A stretch of 64,000 nt of DNA from positions 8,925,367 through 8,989,366 of the forward strand of contig NC_081339.1 of NCBI RefSeq assembly GCF_022539665.2. The letters are read 5' to 3'. The position numbers were made by a program, and so were the translations under genes. This DNA is from Daphnia carinata. Its lineage: Eukaryota; Arthropoda; Branchiopoda; Diplostraca; Daphniidae. How positions within the stretch are numbered: the stretch's first letter is position 1; each line of letters opens with the position of its first letter. Of this stretch, positions 22,433 to 33,393 are shown one piece after another. The notes beneath the pieces are model-generated. The model did not search any database and was not told where the DNA came from. It was given only the letters and a program-made list of their open reading frames with translations.

Positions 22433-22737
22433 GTACTTTGAGGCCCATTTAATTTGAGTCAGCTTCGCATATGGATTCTTCGGGCGCTGATGCCATAACG
22501 ACTCATTATAACGATTTCGAAATGGTTCGTCAGTGCCTTCGCGGCCTTATAGTAGAATTTCTTCAAGGTAATGATATTAAGGTGTTTCCTGCGTTATGGC
22601 ATTCTAACCAAATTTTCATTCTTTTCAAAATTTTTCTAGGTAGACTTCCTTAAGATGAAGTAAGAGCTTTAGGGAGCGAACTGGGTCTGTCTGAAGAATT
22701 ACTGGAACGTCACCCGTTTCCAGGTCCCGCATTGTAA
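22433..22737 (+). pseudogene. GMP synthetase fragment with stops
   Basis: After an ATTACAG acceptor, exon 22433-22567 and, across an intron with GT/AG ends (22568-22639), exon 22640-22737 encode a piece of GMP synthase (glutamine-hydrolysing): TLRP, ESASHM, SSGADAITTHYND, DEVRALGSELGLSEELLERHPFPGP. These are conserved C-terminal-half segments of the ATP pyrophosphatase/dimerisation region. Two in-frame TAA codons interrupt it, one after TLRPI and one just before DEVRALG, and the frame ends shortly after PFPGP where the functional enzyme continues. The intron is kept, so this is a truncated genomic duplicate and not a retrocopy. Confidence 0.75.
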
Positions 22738-22773
22738 ATTCGTATCATTTTTCATTTCGAATATTTATTGTTA

Positions 22774-22804
22774 AATAAATTTATGTACACATTTGGCGAA
22801 TAAA
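22774..22804 (+). terminator. Two AATAAA signals after the GMP synthetase fragment
   Basis: AATAAA occurs at 22774-22779 and again at 22799-22804, 37-67 bases after the terminal TAA. They may be the original or chance polyadenylation signals in AT-rich DNA. Confidence 0.35.
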
Positions 22805-23002
22805 CATTACCTGGAAATCTTTGTGTTATTTTTGTTTATTTTAAATTGAGGGCTACCATAATTATTTTAAATATTTCGAAATAGAAGAGGTGGATAGGAG
22901 GGTTTCTGGAAGGTTATGGGTGCATTTTTAATTTCAAATAAAAATTATTATATGGGCCAATTTCGATGGTATTTTCTAACGATTTTCGTCAAAGCAACTT
23001 AC

Positions 23003-23035
23003 CGAAAATCGTCGGAAAAAAACCGACGATTTTCG
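23003..23035. repeat. Perfect 13-base-stem hairpin
   Basis: CGAAAATCGTCGG (23003-23015) pairs exactly with 23023-23035 across a seven-A loop. Flanking sequence carries further CGTCGGTT/TTTTCG copies in both orientations, suggesting the core of a small inverted-repeat element; related motifs flank the MITE near 20115-20135 and 20640-20700. Confidence 0.65.
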
Positions 23036-23187
23036 TTTTCGGAAACGTTCCTTCGGTTTTCGTCGGTTAAAGCATGCGTCCCTTGTCCACCGCTTTCAGA
23101 CCATTTTTCCGTACGAAAACCGTTAACTAAAACTAACAGTGTGACGATAGAGATAGAAAAATATTGAAGGATTTTAATGATTCCTAC

Positions 23188-23365
23188 GTCATACATGGAT
23201 TTCTCTTCCAAAATGAATTTCGCCACAGGTGGCATATTGGGCAATTCTCCCGTAGACGGATCTTTCCATTTTCTCACAGCGCTCAGAGTAAAGGCGTGAT
23301 AATGAGTCAATGCCGTGTGGCAGGGCGATAATCGGCATCTCGTATTTCTCCACCATACGGATTAA
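23188..23365 (-). pseudogene. Ecdysteroid-kinase-like N-terminal exon remnant
   Basis: A minus-strand exon bounded by an AATATAG acceptor (at 23366) and a GTAGGA donor encodes ALTHYHAFTLSAVRKW and AKFILEEKSMYD, typical of an internal EcKinase/CHK-like segment. A frame change lies in its first third. It is probably an upstream exon of the gene whose C-terminal part is at 19173-19963, since orientation and order agree, with a GMP synthetase fragment, a MITE and AT-rich DNA now between them. The Ty3/Gypsy remnant begins just upstream. Confidence 0.55.
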
Positions 23366-23499
23366 CTATATTAAACTATATTTATCAATATACATAATCT
23401 CCCTCATACAGGGTGACTTATGAGAGTAACACTTAACATTTGGCCATACTGGGTTGCAAACAATGACAGCGAAAACACAAATTCTGTGTACTAATGAAC

Positions 23500-24800
23500 A
23501 ACACAAGCTACAGCTTCTTCGGTGGTGCCAAGTATGGTTGGCCGGTTCGTGTCCCTCCGTTTGCTCCGGCTGGCCGCAATCCGGAGCCGCTAGGCGTTGC
23601 TAGTCCGGGATCCCATGCGGGACCATTCACAGTGGGCGGCTGAGTTGGCGAAAACCCATAAAACGGAGTTTCCGGTGACGCACAATGATGATGATGAGCT
23701 CTCCGCTTGGTGTTTAGTTAGCGCTGATGAGCTAGGCGGCTGATGAAGGGTGAGCTAGCGGCGAGAGCCTCGGTGCCTGGTTCCAGGGAGCTGTTGTACC
23801 AATCCTGCTAATGTTGATGTCCCGTCGATTTCGGCGGAAACAGCGTCCGTGCTGCGTCTCCACTTGGTAAGAATGTGGCTGCTCGCAAATGTCACTAACT
23901 CTGCCTGGTATCCACTTTCGTGCTACCCTCACTCTAATGAACTGTTCAACTGATAATGCCGATCCACGCACATCAGGTGAGTGACCCTTCTGGAGAATAG
24001 CGTTGGCTGGGCAAAGCTGAGCTGGCTTTCACTGTTGACGCACTCATGAAGAGTGGTTTTAGGCTTCTAGAAGAAATGGCAGGGCTCCTCGAAGGTTCCG
24101 ACCCTGCACCAACACGGCTGGTGATGGCAATTTGCACAAAGCATTTGCGGACCGGATGGCTGCCATAGCTTGCCATAGCGAACTCCCCCCCTCAAACATC
24201 TCTAGTAGCGTTTTGTATTGTGTTTGGACCGAGCGCTCCCCCATTCCATTTGAGGGTATTCGGGGCTCGACGAGGTGTGCCAAAACCTGTGGCGCCTGCA
24301 GAAATCTCGGAACTCGTGTTGCCAAACTTTGGAAAGTTGTCTGAAACGAGTTGTTCGGGGGTTCCGAAGTCTGAAAAAAGAAAGTCTATTTCCGCCAGCA
24401 CCGCCGACGTTGTGAGGCTGCGTAGGGGGTCAGCACATGGCCACTTGCTGTAGTAGTTTACTAGCAGTAAGTACTGTGTTCCCTGAAAATCAAAGATATC
24501 TGTTCCAACTTTTTGAAACGGGTTGTCGGTAATCTCTACCGGAAATTGTGGTTGAGCCGGGTTTCAGTTCCGATTCTCTTGGCAGATCGCACATCCCGCA
24601 ACCAAATTCCGTATATCTTCGTGGAACCCCGGCCAGTAAACCACCGACTTGGCGCGCTCGATGCATTTTATTTCGCCAAAATGGCCATGGTGCACCTCCA
24701 TCAATATCTTTTGTTTGAGCGAGGGACGACCACTAGGCTCTCCTTCAGAAGTAGGCCTTCTAACTCGGCTAGGTCATGACGGACATTTCAAAACGGTTTT
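23500..24800 (-). mobile_element. Ty3/Gypsy pol remnant (integrase end)
   Basis: Read on the minus strand from about 24790 down, pieces appear in the order of an integrase: the zinc-binding segment with HHGHFG, YWPGF and CAICQ (about 24590-24710), a catalytic core with GTDIF and LVSDN aspartates (about 24345-24500), a NGMGERSVQT segment (about 24220-24260), and the C-terminal WIPGRVSDI..SYQVET..RRNRRDI chromodomain-like end (23780-23950). A Pro/Gly-rich tail follows to about 23500. A stop after CQENRN and several frame changes show it is dead. RNase H and reverse transcriptase parts are absent upstream, where the sequence switches to the dispersed repeat. Confidence 0.8.
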
Positions 24801-24876
24801 GCTGGTTCTGGGCACAGCCGTTTATGCTCAGGGCAGCCGCGTGACGTTCCATCCCGTAGGACCTGGAGACAAGGGT

Positions 24877-25735
24877 TCGCAAAAGTGTGTGAAGAACTAG
24901 ACGAGAAACAGATGAAATTGGGATGAAGCACAATAACGATACCACAGATGGTACCAACGCAGACATAACTGTAAGTACAAAAGCGAAGAGGATGCGAATG
25001 AGGAAAAACAAGCAAAAATGGCGGCAACGTATTTGAGGAAACAAGATGGCCAACAGTTTCACTGAATAAGGCCAGTCAACAGACGGTGCAAGTGGTAATT
25101 CCAGTCTCAAAACTTTTTTAAAGAAATATTCACCTAGACGATTCACACATCGAATATACGCCTCAATCAAGTAATGGTAGAATATAAACACTTACCTTGT
25201 GAGAAGAAACAGACCGTCAACAAAGGACATGGAGATCTCATCCTCTTAACAATGGGCCTGCGTAAATAAAATTTCGATTACTGATTGACGAGTAAAATCA
25301 CCACAAAAACATAGTGCTCTCCTCCGATTCCGTGTAGGTCTGAATGCATAAAGTCTACAGTCTGCAGAACACCTTCTATGCAAAATTCAACTGGGGCAAA
25401 CATATTCGCTTTCTTTGATTTAACAGTGTAACTTGAATGGCAACGCACTAATAATACAATATTGTTTGTAGGGTTATTGCATTCAACATCACGAAAGTCG
25501 AGTAATGAAGTGTTTGATATGTCGCCTTTGGTGTCGTGGGAAAGCTAGCTTCAAATGAACAACCGGAGAGAAAAACTGGATACCATAAATGAGCCTCACC
25601 CCGCTTTAAATCGTACGGGATGCAATCTATATGAAACCACTGCGGCTTCCTTTCCGAAAACAAGCAAATTTCGCCATTAACTAGCGCAACTTCGGGGAGA
25701 AGCTAATGTACTTTAAAATACCTTCGGTTTCAGTT
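24877..25735 (+). repeat. Dispersed repeat, copy 2 of 2
   Basis: Matches 9873-10754 in direct orientation, with several small deletions (for example around 25300-25325). The left edge abuts the Ty3/Gypsy remnant. The two copies are about 15 kb apart and each sits next to retroelement debris. Confidence 0.8.
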
Positions 25736-26427
25736 TTTTCTCCTTTATGTTCGTTAAATTGAAATACCACCTTTTCAAACATAGGGCATATACTCTTTTG
25801 GGCGAGTTACAAAAAGGACTCCAGGGTTTCCGACTTTTGGTTGCAGGTTTCCGGCACTTGGACAACTGGAACCCGACGTTTGAACTACTGGTCCCCGACG
25901 TTTGGGCGCAACAGCAAATTGTTGCTGAACCCAACGAGCGCTACACTTTCCGACAAGAGGACTCCCATGCCATCGACATTAGGACTTGAGACCTTTTTTT
26001 TACTTGATGATTGGATATAACAAAATAATTACTCTATAGCGATATTTTAATAAAATAAAGTTATTAATTTAAAAAATGATGTATTTATATGGCTAGAATG
26101 CGTAAAGTTGTATTTAGAGACTTAATTTAGAATCTGATAGGTAGATGGCGTTAGGTGAAAAAAGAAAAAAAAGGCCAAAATTTTTTTTTTTTTGGGGTAA
26201 AACGGATTGCCATATACAACAACTGGCAACATTGTAGAACGTTGGCATCTATTCCATAACATGAATGAATCTGTCTGCTTTAGGATATCAAAACAACTGG
26301 AGTACTGGATACCGGTGGACAGTTGGACAATAGTCCAAATTTCCTGCAACGCTCACATCCCGGCGTACCTGAAGGAAACGCCTAATCTAAAAAAATAAAA
26401 TAAATAATAGATACTGGAATCTTGATA
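25736..26427. other. Spacer before valyl-tRNA synthetase
   Basis: An 80-codon plus-strand frame (25747-25989) has no recognisable domain. A T13 tract lies near 26180. The promoter of the downstream gene should be in the last 200 bases, but no clear TATA/initiator pair is visible, as expected for a housekeeping gene. Confidence 0.4.
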
Positions 26428-29400
26428 ATGTTGAAAGTTGCGCCCAGACGACTATTTCTATTGACCAGTAGACGTTTAGCTACAGCAAGACTACAACTGC
26501 CAAAAAGTGATAATCTTAAAGAATTTTAAACACATTGTCATATTCATACACACTTTGTTCATTTTAGATGTTAAAGATGAAATTCCAAAAGCTTATTCTC
26601 CTGTGATAGTTGAAGAAAAGTGGTATGAATGGTGGGAATGTAATTCATTCTTTAGGCACCATAAGCCTCCACCGTCCACTGGAAAGTTTTCTATGGTTCT
26701 TCCCCCACCAAATATAACTGGTACCCTTCATATTGGGCATGCCCTAACATGTGCCATACAGGATTCTCTTGTTTGCTGGTATTTTTGTTGCAATCAGTTA
26801 TTTTTACTATTTCTAATAACAGTATTTGAGGTAGGAATAGAATGAAAGGGAAAGATACTATATGGATCCCTGGATGTGACCATGCTGGCATTGCAACTCA
26901 AGCTATAGTGGAGAAAAATCTGAAATCTCAAAACATCACACGTGAACAGCTGGGGCGCAAAAAGTTTGAGGAAGAAATTTGGAAATGGAAAGGTGAAAAA
27001 GAAAACACAATTTACCAACAGCTCAAAGCATTAGGTGCAACCTTGAACTGGGAGAAAGCAGTATTCACAATGGATCCAGTATGCCTTCATTAATGAAAAC
27101 TTTAAACAGTGAACGTAACATCTTTTAAAGTAGATTCCTTTCAGGATTTCTGTATATTGAGATTGAATTCGAGAAGTTTTATTGCATTTTGTTATAAGTT
27201 CTTTTGATTAATTTATACATATTTTGACTTACTTTTTTTAAATATATTTTTAGAAGATGTGCTATGCAGTCAATGAAGCGTTTATTCAACTACACCGCAA
27301 AGGAAAAATTTATCGGAAAGAAAGCCTCGTGAATTGGTCTTGTCAGTTACGATCGGCAATTTCAGACATAGAAGTTGAACATCAGTTGGTTGATGGACCC
27401 AAGGGAATATTGGTACCAGGATATGATAAACCCATAACGTTCGGCAACATTTATCAGTTTGAGTACAAACTGTGGGACTCAAACGAACGAATCATGGTGT
27501 CTACAACGAGACCGGAAACCATATTGGGTGACATGGCAATCGCAGTTCACCCAGAAGATATGCGCTATAAACATTATATTGGTAGATCTGTCATCCATCC
27601 AGTTCTCCATACCAAGCTGCCCATAATAGCAGATTCTGAAGTGGATCAGCACTTTGGCACAGGTAACTTAAATTTTCCCTTTGGCTTTAATAATGGACCA
27701 AAATGGTTCATTAGTCTGTTACGGAGCATTGTATTACCAAGAGCAAACAAAGAGTCGCTTCCCGATACCCGACTTTGTGGCTGCAAAGCTATTCTAGGCT
27801 AACGTTTCTCTTAAATAATATTCTAGCTTGAAAGTGCATCATTTAAGACTGCTGGTTTATGTAGTATTTCTTGTGTAGGTGCTCTAAAGGTTACTCCTGC
27901 TCATGATCCAAAGGATTATGAAATAGCAAAAAGACATGGCCTGGAAATGTTTAGTGTATTCGACGATCGTGGAATTTCAAACAATAACTGCAACCAATTC
28001 CATGTACGCTGAATTAATATTATTATTTTTTCTTTAAACTGTTTATGTATTATTTGGATATTCTTAGGGATTACCTCGATTCGAACTCAGGGAAAAGATG
28101 GTAGATTTCCTACGAGACAACAACCTATTGCGGGGAATTTTACCACATCAGATGAGCGTCCCGGTCTGTAGTCGCTCGGGTGACATAATTGAACCACTTC
28201 TACGACCACAGGTTTGTCAAATAAGTGTAAAAACAATTCCTGTTCAGATGTTGTTAATTGTATCTTCTGCACTTACACTTTTTTTTTTCTAGTACTTTTT
28301 CTATATCTATTCGGCTTCGGCCATTTACCACTACCTAAAAATTTGTATTGGTTCTTTCCTAGTGGTTCGTTGACACTCAAGAGATGGCCCAAAAAGCTAT
28401 GGAAGCGGTAGAAAGTGGCAAGTTAAAAATCTATCCTCCTCAGTTCGAACGTGTTTGGTTTGAATGGCTTGGCAATATCAAGGACTGGTGTATTTCTCGC
28501 CAACTTTGGTGGGGCCATCGCGTTCCTGCGTATAACCTCGCTGGGGCAAAAGAAACTGCAATTTGGATTGCAGCGCATAATACCGAGAAAGCTGTTGAGC
28601 ACGCCAAAAATCACGGTTTTGATTTTTCAGCTGTCAAGCAGGATGAAGACGTCCTTGACACGTGGTTCTCTTCCTCGCTCTTTCCTTTTTCTGTGTGTGG
28701 ATGGCCTGAACATGTAAAATCAATTTTCGGACATTTATTTTTGTTTCAAATGTTCAAAATTCTCTCTTTTTTCCCCCTCTTTTTGATGCAGACGGTGGAC
28801 CTTCGAAAATTGTTTCCTCTGGATCTTATGGAAACAGGACACGATATTCTGTTTTTCTGGGTTGCACGGATGGTAATGATGAGTTTGGAGCTAACAGGAG
28901 AGTTACCCTTCAAGGTACTGTTTTTGAAGATTGTCCTCTTTTCAATTCATTTACTTTAGAATATCAAACTGTTTCAACTGTTTAGGAAATTCTTTTACAT
29001 GGCATCATTTGTGACAGCCAAGGACGCAAGATGTCTAAATCTTTGGGAAATGTCATCGATCCCTTAGACATAGTGTATGGCACATCACTAAAGGTAATCT
29101 GGCTGACTAGTTGAATTTCTTCAATCGTACTTATTTACATCAGTGTATGGAAGACAAATTGGAATCCAGTTTCAAGAAAGGACATCTGTCTTCAAAAGAA
29201 TTCGAAAAAGCTATTGCCGAAAAGAGGACAGTCTTTCCTAGCGGAATTCCACAAACTGGCGCAGACGCATTGAGATTTACCCTATGTTCCTACAATGTCA
29301 AGAGTAAGACATGTTTGCTATAAACATTCGCTCAATTTAAATATTTTAATTCGTGATACGCGGGAAATTTTCAGGTCATTTTATTAACCTGGACATGGCA

Positions 29401-30578
29401 ATGCTAAAAAGAAACCGTCTGTTTTGCAACAAAATATGGCAGGTTTCTCGTTTTTTGTTTCTTCTTTTGGACGAAATCTCTCCAAAAACTGGTTCAGACT
29501 CCTTTTCCTGGTTGAATGAGCCAAATAATTCATCTCTGGTCAACCAGTGGATAATGAATGGCTTAGCCGAGATGGTCAGCCAAATTGACGGTGCAATGAC
29601 GCGCTATGATTTTCACCATGCCACGGACGCGCTTTACAATTTCTTGTATGCCAAGCTGTGTGATGTTTATTTGGAAGCGATTAAACCTTTGACTGGGGCA
29701 GATAAAGAAGAATCTGTCCTTGTCCTAGTCGTGTGCTTAGACACAGCACTTCGCTGTCTGGTCCCCTTCATGCCGTTCCTGAGTATAGCTGTTTGTATTT
29801 TATTCATTAAGAATACCTAAATGACGTACTTCTACAGGTGAAGAGCTGTATCAGAGGCTCCATACGAAACTTGCTGATCTCGGAATTCCATCCTCACGAT
29901 CTGTGAGCATTCTGGTTGCCGAATATCCATCCAAAGACGAGGTTTCTTCGAATTTTAATACTTTTATTTTAATATTCTCTCATATTAAAAGTTTATTTTT
30001 ATAGTTCGGCCTGTGGAGAAACGTTGAGCTTGAAAAAACAGTTGATTCGGTTTTACGAGCTGTTACAGAATTGCGAAACATGAAGTTAGAATACGGCTTA
30101 GCCAAATCAAAACCTGATGGTATGACCTACACAGTTAAACATATTACATTTTATGGACTAAAATCAAATTCATTTGATAGCTTTCTTCGTCTGCCCCTCT
30201 GAACGAGTTTTGAGCCAAACTGATCAGTATTCAAAGCTAATGTCGACGATTGCAGGGCTTAAATCTGTCACCATTTATGGCGACATGTGCCTAACAAATT
30301 CCAGTGAAAAGGCCTGGGTATCCCGTACAGTTGAAACTTGCTCTGTTCATCTTAATCTAACGGGAATGATTGATCGAAAAATTGAGTTGAAGAAAAATCA
30401 AGAGAAACTGAAAAAGCTTGTTGAAAACCTTGCGCGGCTAGAAGCGAATATGGGTACCGCCTCGTACCGTTCTAGTGCTCCAGCTCATGTGCAAGAGACT
30501 CACCGACTCAAAGTAGCCTCTCTGAAAACTGAAATTTGTCAGTTAAAAGAATACGCAAAAGAACTTGACAAAATATAA
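26428..30578 (+). CDS. VARS2: Valyl-tRNA synthetase, probably mitochondrial
   Basis: Fourteen exons: 26428-26506, 26568-26778, 26835-27078, 27254-27662, 27879-28003, 28068-28211, 28363-28713, 28792-28914, 28986-29093, 29144-29303, 29375-29782, 29838-29941, 30005-30119, 30181-30578. They join in phase to 992 residues. The enzyme charges tRNA-Val with valine. It shows [15 protein letters not shown] with the HIGH box at 81-84, [10 protein letters not shown], the editing-domain region ([20 protein letters not shown], later TPAHDPKD), [14 protein letters not shown], the KMSKS loop at 577-581 (29028-29042), an anticodon-binding region, and the C-terminal tRNA-arm coiled coil. The first 26 residues are Arg/Leu-rich without acidic residues ([21 protein letters not shown]), a typical mitochondrial presequence. 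This and the absence of the long eukaryotic cytosolic extension favour the mitochondrial paralogue. All frames are intact. Confidence 0.92.
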
Positions 30579-31694
30579 ATACTTTGAATGCAATCTAGTT
30601 AAAAATTTCTTTTTGTCCTCTGAACCCATGAAACTGTATTATACGTCAAAGAATCATTGGGCAGCATATTGCCCATACATCATGCCATTTCCCTTAAAAA
30701 AGAAAACGTATTAATTAGTAAATGCGAGTTATAGAAATACATTTTGCACTTTACATTAGATATAAAGGCTTATAACTTCAAAACGTCTTAATGTTGATAA
30801 TTACGCACTAAATTCACGGATATTGCAAGCAGTACGTACAATATCGCAGTATAAGGGCTGGGAAGGTGTTCACATTCGCGTAAATTGCGCAATCACGCAA
30901 AAGAAAATTGTATCAGTCTTGAAACAACAAAGCATAAAAGGGTAGCTACTAACAACGGTCAGTTTTAACATAAACCACCGCTATGGGTTTATGCCACGGA
31001 TAAGTTATCTCTGTTCTTCACGGACAATTATTTACACACACACATATACATATACATACAGCATTTTGTTTCGTTGGTACGTAAGCGTCCTGATGTGATT
31101 TAAAATTGAAAAAAAGTAAAAAAAAAAATTCTGAAGTGGATGAGTTAAAATTGGATTTTTGAAAATACCGTCCGTTTCGTATGCAAGTTTTTAAATAACA
31201 CATCTGGTAGGTTTTCTCGGTACGGTGTAGCAGTATATTGCAGAAAAATGTGGCGGTTTTCCCTATGCTTTGTTTGCCAAACCTGACACATTTCACTGCA
31301 ACCTCCTACAAGAACCTCGAAAAAGTACTTCACTGCAGTCGGCCATTCGCCAGCATGGTTATCCGCTGTGACACCAAACGAAAACATAAAATTAATTATT
31401 ATTTAAAAATAATTATATTTAAATATTTCTTTTTATTACCATTTTTTTATTTTCTAATTTTTAAAATATATTTCTTTTAAAATTAAAATAAATTAGAATG
31501 TAAATTTTTAAAAAATATGAGTATTAAGGTACTAGTGGCAACCATGCGCGTCCTGTTTTCCGCCTCAAGCAAGCTTCTTCTTCGCGAGAGCTGCGTCTAC
31601 TGCTCATTCACTTTAGTTTGCGAGCTTGGTTCAGCGCCTGGTCGCGATCTTATCCGTGATCATCTCGGCCAAGCCGTGAGTTGTAACTTTAATC
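30579..31694. other. Intergenic and 5' leader of ribosomal protein S20
   Basis: No gene recognised. A CA/TA-rich tract lies at 31032-31062 and an AT-rich block at 31390-31510. The last 100-150 bases must contain the S20 start site and leader. An 80-codon minus-strand frame at 31145-31387 begins with ATG but has no known domain. Confidence 0.45.
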
Positions 31695-32264
<570 letters not shown>

Positions 32265-32309
32265 ACGTCACCTTGTGCCTACTTGTTATATGTTGAAATG
32301 TGGCAAGTC

Positions 32310-32315
32310 AATAAA
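32310..32315 (+). terminator. Polyadenylation signal of S20
   Basis: AATAAA lies 46 bases after the S20 stop codon, followed by a T-rich stretch 15-25 bases later, the usual arrangement for cleavage. Confidence 0.75.
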
Positions 32316-32997
32316 AGGCATATAAAAACTATTTTTTTGGTTTATGTCAAATAATTTTTATTGTTAATGCTACCTGGTTATGCAATCATAAGTGAAATAG
32401 GTTTACGTACCTGTCAACAGCTCCTCTGTGATAAGAAACCAGTGAATGGGAACAGACCAGTTTAAAAATGTTCAAGTATTGCTTGTAACAAATAAATCAG
32501 ATCCCTTAAATGGAATTAGGCAAAACACATTGACAGTTGTTTGTGTACTACAGCAGTTTACCAGTAACCTTCCAAATAGTGTTAGATGCGTCAAAGTTTA
32601 TTGCGAAACTCATGATTGGCATGATGGAAAATGTCTGCAACGGGAATTTTGAAAGTTTCGAAAGAACATCGTTTACACGTACTAACCTACATGTAATAAA
32701 TAATTTCATATACTGTCGCTGTCATTTACGCAATGGGTAAATGTCTTTGCACAACATATGCATTAAATAAACTATTGATCAAGTATGTTTGTTATTTTAA
32801 AAACAAGTGGCTTGCATTTGGTTAGTGAGTTGCGAGTGAAAAGAAAGAGCTATCTCGAGTTTCCTGCGTAGTGCAACTTGACCCATGAACTTTCCCAACA
32901 TCTGTCTCAGTACTCGGGTCACAATAAATCCCTCTTGCGCTGCTTCAGCTTTCGTTTATTTTTTTTCTCCGGTCGAAAGATCCCCCTCGTAGTTCGG
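32316..32997. other. Intergenic, no gene recognised
   Basis: Two short plus-strand frames without domains are present (32446-32652, 32537-32740). No further signal is seen before the promoter at 32998. Confidence 0.5.
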
Positions 32998-33034
32998 TAT
33001 ATACTTCTGGCGTCTTGAGTTAAACGAATCAGTC
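32998..33034 (+). promoter_or_regulatory. Core promoter of the thioester protein gene
   Basis: TATATA at 32998-33003 and initiator TCAGTC at 33029-33034; the initiator A at 33031 lies 33 bases from the first T. The predicted transcript start is 33031, leaving about 360 bases to the ATG at 33394. A TTTTTTAG acceptor-like site just before the ATG suggests an intron in this leader; its donor is unclear. Confidence 0.6.
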
Positions 33035-33393
33035 CGTGCCGCCACTAGAAGCTCGTCGTTTCCTAACGCGATACCAGTAATATTTTTCCGTTCACCAGTG
33101 AATAGTGGATCATAGCACATTTGTTTTGAGGCAGGTGGGACGTATTTCTTGTCTATTTGGTTTCATATAGATCGTGTAATAAGTATAATTCCTAGTATAT
33201 AAAGTGTAGAAATGAGGAGGAAAAGATCTTTGAAAGCACTGTGCAAATCAACGTTCAAAACGAAAAAGAATTTTGAACAGGAGTTTGCTGCCTAACGAAC
33301 TGAATTCAAATCTTTGAAAGCTAAACTACTATTGTTGTTAACACTTCTTTCTTTTTTTCTGAATTGATGTAAAAAGGTTTTTTAGATGCAGTG

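Noticed and set aside
22471-22653. Complete-looking 60-codon frame
   Set aside because: It begins inside a GMP synthetase segment and reads into the intron; it is part of a pseudogene.
31145-31387. 80-codon minus-strand frame starting with ATG
   Set aside because: No domain, no splice partner and an AT-rich setting; nothing distinguishes it from chance.
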